The notes under the pieces were generated by a model. That model searched no databases. It worked only from the letters and a program-made list of their open reading frames with translations, and was not told the DNA's origin. Both the position numbers and the translations under genes were made by a program. DNA of 64,000 bases. Source: Chamaea fasciata. Lineage: Eukaryota; Chordata; Aves; Passeriformes; Sylviidae. The DNA lies in assembly GCA_029207755.1 (NCBI GenBank), contig JARCOQ010000072.1:372001-436000 (forward strand), given 5' to 3'. Every line of letters starts with the position of its first letter. Within the stretch, counting starts at the first letter, position 1. Of the stretch, positions 58,017-64,000 are shown in pieces.

Positions 58017-59168
58017 TGCCAATTTTGTTTTCGCAGTGGGCAGGCTCAGCACCAAGGACACAGACACCACCTGAAGGAATCAGTGAAATTTACTACAGTT
58101 CAAAGCAGCAAAGGAGCACAGAAGGAGCAGCTCAGCAATGCAGCCAGCCGTCACTACCACGGATTGCCCGCAGTGATTGAGAAAGATCCATCACCAGTTA
58201 CCCTCAGCCTTTCCCATCACCCACACCCACACAGCAGCTGGGGAAGCTGTCACAGCCAAGGACTGCAGAGCCTCTCCCGGACACTGGGAATTCCTGCAGC
58301 TGCCTCCAGCCACAGCTGAGGCTCCAGCCTGGCTGGGAGAGGGCCCAGCTTTGATAGTGCTGAATAAACAAACTGCCAGCAGCACTCCTAGTGCAGGAAC
58401 ATCTGGTTGCATCCTCCTCTTGGGTTTCTCCCAAGCCTGGCCAGGGCCCAAGGAGGAACCAGGGGAGTTGCCTTTGACCCTACAGCCCCGAACAAGGCCA
58501 GATGTCAGACTTCATGGCCTTGTCTGGCTTCTAAATACAGAAAGGTCAATACATGTTTCACTGAGGAGAGGATGCATCTATTACAACGCTAATGACGGTG
58601 CCTATTTTGTTAACGAGCAGATACAAAGATAACCTTTGGCTGGAAGGTTCATCGAGAGGTCACCTTTGGCTCAGGGTCGCTTGTTCAGGCCTCAGTCAGG
58701 CCTCTTGTCCAGGCCTTGGCACTTCAGGCTTTAGTGCTGGGCTTGACACTGCTGGCTTAACACTGGGACTTGATGAGCTCCCAGGTCTTTCCCAACAGAA
58801 AGGATTCTGTATTTCCATGATTTTATCTGCTGGATTCAGTCAGGTCCATGTTAGCAGCATTACTTTGGTCAAAAAGTTCCCTCTTGGTCAGCTCTTGTGG
58901 CCTAAGGCTTCAGCTCCATCAGCTCCTGGTGCTAAGCTGCTCACGCTGAACGAGACGACTCAGAGAGAAGAATACAGTTCATCCAATTCCTTCTGGGACA
59001 CTGAGAGGGGAGGGTGTGCAAACAGGAGCATTGTCTGGTGTCCCCTCCTCTCTGCCCTTCACGCCTTTCAGCGCTTAGAAACAGCCGAGAGCTTTCTCCA
59101 AGAGTGCGATGAAGCAGCTGCTCCTGCTCCCAGGTCCGGCTCTCTCCAGTCTCTGACCTTGCCTGCTT
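58017..59168. other. non-coding stretch between ERV fragment and hypothetical ORF (right copy)
   Basis: Counterpart of 17,881-19,033. A one-base difference in the TCTCCCAAGCC run near 58,433 changes the overlapping open frames between copies, which argues against those frames being coding. Confidence 0.4.
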
Positions 59169-60023
59169 TTGTCCCTCTTGCTGTGCCCTCTGTTCCCCCG
59201 GGGCTCGGTGGCTGCTGCCCAGGACTGTGGAAGTGGCACAGATCCAGGGGTCGAGACCCTCCTTCCTCTGCCCTTGCAGCTGCCTGCTCACAGCAGCCTT
59301 TTCCATCGGGAAGCTCCACGTGGAGAGGGAGTCCTCACCTCTGTCCCTTGCACAACCCCCAGGAGCCCAGGGCTGCCATCTCAAGTCCCTGCGGGCCCTG
59401 AGGGCTCCCGGGTGCCTCAGGCTGCTGTGACACCGCTGCCCACGGGAGGGAACAGTGCCGGGGGCTGTGCTCAAAGTCAGCTCCATGTGCTGCTGCTGCT
59501 GCTGCTGCTGTGGGGGTCGTTTGTCCAGCCCTGCCCCAGACTGAGGGATCGGATCCAGGCCCTGCTGCTGCTCCCTGGGGATCAGGCACAGTTTGGTTGT
59601 CGCCGTCAGGGCCAGCAGAAGCCGTGGCCGGAGCAGCGGGTGCTGACAGTGCCCCGAGGCCCGGGGCCGGAGGTGTTCCTGTGCTGGGGGCTGGCCGGAG
59701 CTGCCCCTTGTTCTCCCTCTGCCTCCCGCAGAGCTGGGCCGGGCACAAGTGGGGCAGCACAGCAAACAGGGAGCCTGCCAGTCTCTTCCAGCCCTGTCTG
59801 CTCAGAGTTTGGGCCTTGGAGCTGCAGGTGGACACAGGCAGCTGCTCCTGCTCCCTCTGCGTGTCCCCGTGTTCAGCAGTGCTGCTCCATCAGTCTGTGC
59901 CCAGCAACGGGGAAAAGCCTCAGCCCTGCAGGGCCAGGAGCTGCCGGGCTCTGCCTGGGGAGCTGCTCCACACGGGAACCAGCAGCAAAGGACATTCCTT
60001 CCCTAGGACAAGTTTTCTATTAA
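59169..60023 (+). CDS. hypothetical open frame, not recognised (right copy)
   Basis: Counterpart of 19,034-19,891 and one codon shorter through a 3-bp loss in the CTG tract. The frame stays open for 284 codons. No domain recognised; coding status is doubtful. Confidence 0.15.
   Translation: MSLLLCPLFPRGSVAAAQDCGSGTDPGVETLLPLPLQLPAHSSLFHREAPRGEGVLTSVPCTTPRSPGLPSQVPAGPEGSRVPQAAVTPLPTGGNSAGGCAQSQLHVLLLLLLLWGSFVQPCPRLRDRIQALLLLPGDQAQFGCRRQGQQKPWPEQRVLTVPRGPGPEVFLCWGLAGAAPCSPSASRRAGPGTSGAAQQTGSLPVSSSPVCSEFGPWSCRWTQAAAPAPSACPRVQQCCSISLCPATGKSLSPAGPGAAGLCLGSCSTREPAAKDIPSLGQVFY
59488..59512 (+). repeat. CTG trinucleotide repeat (right copy)
   Basis: Uninterrupted CTG triplets, one triplet shorter than the interrupted left tract. 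Confidence 0.8.
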
Positions 60024-61236
60024 GGAAAGAAAAAAAAAAGGAAATTAAAAACAACACAGAAAAAAAGTGGAAGATAAAAACAAAACCCAAGTGCAGCGTA
60101 GTAAAAATACCTTATAGCTTTGGATAAAGAGATAACTGAACTTTTTCAAATGAGATCTCCGTTATTTACTCCATAAATGTGCTGATGGCATGGATCCATC
60201 CTGCTGACCTCAGCAGCCTTTTAAAAAAGATTTTGTGGTTTGTTTCCAGTATTATTTTAAATTGTGATTGAAGCAATAGGAAATTGCTTTGTGCCCCGCC
60301 AGCTCCAAGCAGGACTGGGAATCTAAACTTTGCCAAACCCCAAATCCTTTACAAGACGACCTTCCTTCTCACCCTGTGAATGAGCTGCACATTCCCTTTG
60401 AAATTGTCAGGGGTTTCTTAAAGACGCAAAGTCCCACTTACAGCTTTTTGCTCTGCTTGGGAAGTGCAGAAGGGCAATACTTCATCCATCCGCTCCAGAC
60501 TGCACTGCCTTAGGAACGCCGCCCACTCGCCAGGTTTTGCTCACTTGTGGCACTTCTGGAGGAGGAAGAAAGGGCAGCTGCACGATTCCAGCCAAAAAAG
60601 GAATGAAGAGCGGGACAGACAAAACATCCTGTGGAGATCCAGGCGTTCAGCTGGAAGTGTGGAGTGCTTGGGTTCTTGCCAATTGGATGTGGATCCCTCA
60701 CTGCAATCTCTTGGCCTGCAGGAGAGTCTCACTCACCTGCAAAAGCAGAAAGCTCACTCGGTGGGCTCAGAATGGGCTCGTCTGATGCAAAGCTGTCAGA
60801 GCAATGTGAGGGCAGGGCCAGCCCAGCCGTGCCTGGGGCTGAGCCCAGCAGAGCCCTGGCAGAGCCCAGAGCAGCCTCAGCACCCGCAGAGCCCGGCTGG
60901 AAGGAGAGAAACCAGAAAGTGCCCGTCAGCCGAAGGCTCCTGTCCCCTCGTCCCGAGCGCCCGCAGTGCCCAGGCCACGCTGGCCGTGCTGAGAGCTGGG
61001 CCCAAAGCTGCCCATCACTGCTGCCTTTGGGGGCAGAGCAGGAGGGCAGGACACGTGCCCAGCCTGCAGCCGGCCACGGCACATCCAGCCCTCAGCAGCT
61101 GCGCAGAGCCAAAAGGCAGCTTGACGGCCGAGTGAAGAATCTGTGGCGTCTGCCCCAGCAAAGGGAGGAACCTTTGGTGCCCGGCCAGGCCGTGCCATGC
61201 CCACATCTGGGAGCATCCCCCCAGCTGTGGACTCAC

Positions 61237-61409
61237 CTGCAAATTGGGCCCCAGGGAGCGTGTCTGAAGAAGGTGCCAGAATCCAAGTCGATCGTCTTCA
61301 GCTGCCGGTGGCCAGGTCGAGGAAGAGCTTGGCATCCTTGGGGTTGTCCTTGGTGTCTCCAGCAGCAGCCCCACCTGATACAGCTTCTCCAGGGGCTCCT
61401 CCTTCCCTG
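61237..61409 (-). pseudogene. PIM kinase pseudogene fragment with internal deletion (right copy)
   Basis: Counterpart of 21,105-21,277 with the same internal deletion and frameshift, so the damage predates the duplication. Confidence 0.7.
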
Positions 61410-61684
61410 GGGGCCAGACCAGGCTGTCAGTGCTCTGCCCAGGGCCCCAGCCACCAACGAACCAGGACAAGCATAACTAGGGTGGATGGTGGCCACCAGT
61501 GCTTGCTACACCAGGTCTCCAGCTCCGCCCCAGCACAGATGTTCCCATCTGGTCATCCCTGCTCAGAGCTACAGGCAGGACAAAAACACTCTGGTTTTCT
61601 TTAGCACTGATTGCCATGAGATGTGTGGAGCTCTTACCTGTCAGGTCTTTGGATCAAACTGTGCACATGGACCTCTCCCATCTT

Positions 61685-63494
61685 CTAGGGACGATGAACA
61701 CCCTGCAGCCAAGGATCACTGAAGAGGTCTTCTAAGGATGGCCTGTCCAAGGGTTGCATGGACAAACACCTCCTGATAACATTTTGGCACTCTGAAGAGA
61801 GAAACCAGAAACCAGCAGTCAGTTGGAGAAGGATCCCGTCTGCTTTGCCCCTCCATTCCCGTGCCCAGGCCATGCTGGGTGTGCCCAGAGCTGTGCCTAA
61901 ACTTCCCCATGGATTCTCTGTTTGGAGGAGAGCAGGACATGTGCCACCTCCTCAGCAGCTGCCAGAGCAGGGTGCTCATCAGCCTGCTGCTGTCTCCCAG
62001 CACCGGGATTCCCCTGTGCCCAGAGATGAGGACCCACCTTGAGAGAGCCATCGTGGGAACAAGATGCGCCCCCAGATGAACTGCTGGCCCCTCCTGAACG
62101 GGTGCTTCCCCATGACCAGGTGGCACAGCAGGAGGCCCAGGGACCAGATGGTCGCTGCCTCGCCGTGGTAGCGTTGGTGGTGGATCCACTCTGGTGGGCT
62201 GTAGGGCAGGGTTCCTATGGAACACAGACGGAGTTCATCAGGGGATGCTGCAACTCCTAAAGCCTCGCCCCGGCATCCCTGGGCGTGTGGGGGCTGGCCC
62301 CCTCCCGCCCCCACCCAAAAGCAACTTGGCTCAAGAAATAACGCTGCTCCTAGCAGCGAGAGGGGGAAGCCGCGGTGCTACAGCCAGGCTGGGCCGTGAG
62401 ATGCCCAGGAACATCCCCTGAGAGGGCTCACCTGCAAATTGCCTGTAGGCTGTGTCTTGGAGGAAGGCGCCACAGCCAAAGTCGATCAGTTTGAGCTGCC
62501 CGGTGGCCAGGTCGAGCAGGATGTTCTCGGGCTTGATGTCGCGGTGCAGGACCCCGCAGCTGGTGCAGTGCCGCACGGCCTCCAGCACCTGGCGGAACAG
62601 CCCCCGCGCCTCCTCCTCCGGCAGGAACCTCCGCTCCGCCAGGAAACCCGAGAGGTCCTGGCACCGCTCCGGACGCTCCAGCACCAACAGGAAGCCGTTG
62701 GGGAGCTCAAGCCACTCCAGCAGCTGAATGATGCGACCACATCCAGAGGACAGCCTGTCCAGCAGCACGATTTCCAGGGGCGCACGGGCGCCGTTGGGCT
62801 GCCGAAGGACCACGATGCCGTCAGTGGGGCTGAGGCTGTGCCAGGGCTCGGGAACCCCTCACCCAGCCCCGGATGCTCTGGGCCCCCCGCTCAGCCCACG
62901 CCCGCTCTCCCTGCAGGGCTCCCGCCGGCTCTTCCCCTGCCGGGCCCCAGCTTCTCCCGCCGGCCCCGCTCACTCACCAGCTCGCCCCAGTGCTGGACGC
63001 GGGCCCGGGGCACGCATTTGATGGCCACCTGCGAGCAAAGGCCAGCAGCGGGCTCAGCTCGCCGCCTGCCCCGTCGCGCCCCGATCTTCTCCTCCTCCTC
63101 CTCCTCCTCCGCCCTCCTCCTCCTCCTCCGCCCGCCGCCAGCCCCGCCGCTCACCGGGGCGCCGTCCGAGAGCCGCGTCCCCGAGTAGACGCTGCCGAAG
63201 CCTCCGCGCCCCAGCAGCGAACGCAGCCGGTACCGGTCCTGCAGGGCCTCCCGCGCCTCCCCTGCGGGCGACACGCGGCCCTCAGCGCTCGGCCCGGGGC
63301 CAGACACGGCCCCCGAGCGCCCCCCGAGCGCCCCGGGCCGGGCATCCCCACCCGCCCCGGGCCCCGGCGGCTCGAGGCCGGCGGCTGCGCTGCCGAGCGG
63401 CGGAGCTCGGGCCGGGGAAGCCGCGGCGGAGGCGGCGGGAGCGGCCGCGCCGCGTGTGTCCTTAGCGGGGCCCGGGAGGAGCCGGGGCCGGGGC

Positions 63495-63547
<53 letters not shown>

Positions 63548-63742
63548 CCGGGGCCGGGGTCGGGGTCGGGGCCGGGGCCGGGGCCGGGGCCGGGGTCGGG
63601 ACAGGCGCAGCCAAAGCGCAGCGATGCCGTCCCGGCCCCAGGCACTGATGCCCGCCCAGCACCGCCACAGCCAGCACCGCCAGAGCCGGGCGGAGCCCAG
63701 ACCGCGGCGGGACGCCCGGGGCCGGGGGCGGGCCCGGGGCAT
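61685..63742 (-). CDS. PIM-family serine/threonine kinase, intact five-exon gene (right copy)
   Basis: Exons in gene order are 63742-63155, 63028-62978, 62798-62432, 62214-62038 and 61791-61685, with the same borders and phases as the left gene. The product has 429 residues, ten more than its twin because of five extra hexanucleotide units. All kinase landmarks are kept ([33 protein letters not shown]). Replacements relative to the left protein include RLRSLLG for RLGSLLG before the P-loop, [16 protein letters not shown] for [16 protein letters not shown], and LLLCHL for LLLYHL, so the two kinases are near-identical paralogues. The gene is complete from this start. An upstream in-frame ATG lies at the window edge (64,000), so a longer N-terminus cannot be excluded. 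Confidence 0.85.
63482..63601 (-). repeat. GGGGCC/GGGGTC hexanucleotide repeat inside PIM exon 1 (right copy, 20 units)
   Basis: Twenty units on the plus strand: three CCGGGG, eight TCGGGG, two CCGGGG, two TCGGGG, four CCGGGG and a final TCGGGA. In the PIM frame this is one Ser-Arg and 19 uninterrupted Pro-Arg dipeptides. The left copy has 15 units with Trp interruptions. Confidence 0.95.
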
Positions 63743-64000
63743 GGCCCAGCCCTGCGGGGGGAGAGGGAGAGGCCGGGACGGGGACGCCGAGAGGGGCCGG
63801 GGAGGTCGGGAAAGGGACACCGGGAGAGGCTGCGGGACAGCGAGACAGAGTGCGGGACAGCGGGAGAGGGAGAGGAGGAACAAGAGAGGGACGGGGACGG
63901 GTCGTAGACGCCGTAGACGCCGTAGACTCGCTGCTGCCGCTGCTGCTGCCGCTGCCGCCGCTGCAACTGGAGCCCTGGGGCCGTTTGTCCGCGTGTCCAT

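Larger units (their letters stand above)
52652..64000. repeat. right copy of the segmental duplication (continues beyond the window)
   Basis: Same content and orientation as 12,520-23,832 and still matching at the last base (64,000 corresponds to 23,832). Here the homology is embedded in a longer MHC class I remnant that also retains alpha2 and the start of alpha3. The left copy therefore looks like the truncated derivative. Confidence 0.95.

Noticed and set aside
1..64000. CRISPR arrays, operons, ribosome binding sites, tRNA or rRNA genes
   Set aside because: The sequence is vertebrate nuclear DNA. The tandem repeats seen are minisatellites and zinc-finger arrays, and no RNA gene signature was recognised.

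Overview
The window is vertebrate nuclear DNA and almost certainly from a bird, most likely a passerine. The reasons are compact GT-AG genes in GC-rich isochores, avian-type expanded PIM kinases and MROH (maestro heat-like repeat) genes, KRAB-less C2H2 zinc-finger genes whose terminal exon begins [15 protein letters not shown] class I fragments, and many degraded endogenous retrovirus (ERV) pieces and solo LTRs. No prokaryotic features, rRNA, tRNA or CRISPR arrays were seen. Species and chromosome cannot be read from the sequence.

Layout. 1-11,818 is AT-rich with no convincing exon. At about 11.8 kb composition switches sharply to GC-rich, repeat-dense DNA. 12,520-23,832 is the left copy of a direct segmental duplication whose right copy, 52,652-64,000, runs off the window (offset 40,132 bp, growing to 40,168 through small indels). 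Each copy holds MHC class I alpha3 and transmembrane remnants (+), a CpG/promoter module shared with the zinc-finger genes, an isolated retroviral dUTPase fragment (-), an LTR (-), a broken ERV reverse-transcriptase fragment (-), a PIM pseudogene fragment (-), and an apparently intact PIM kinase (-). The first PIM exon carries a GGGGCC/GGGGTC hexanucleotide repeat read as poly-Pro-Arg.

Between the copies lie a broken MROH fragment (27.1-27.8 kb, -), an intact 13-exon MROH gene (33,457-28,381, -) with a solo LTR in its last intron, and 33.5-37.9 kb without a recognised gene. Next comes a tandemly built zinc-finger and RAB4-like cluster (37.9-51.4 kb, +). It contains a truncated zinc-finger copy, a RAB4-like pseudogene (exons 1 and 2), a 10-finger zinc-finger gene, a frameshifted zinc-finger pseudogene with an internal six-finger duplication and an LTR in its 5' intron, an orphan zinc-finger promoter module, and a second RAB4-like exon 1. 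That last copy is cut by a solo LTR at 51,433-52,042. Immediately after it, MHC class I alpha2 and alpha3 exons lead into the right duplication copy.

Three gene models look able to make protein over the visible part: two near-identical PIM kinases and one MROH protein. One zinc-finger gene has an open terminal exon. The rest are fragments or pseudogenes. The region behaves as a rapidly rearranging multigene area in which ERV insertions repeatedly sit at block edges. Gene identities come from motif and family recognition only; no database search was possible.
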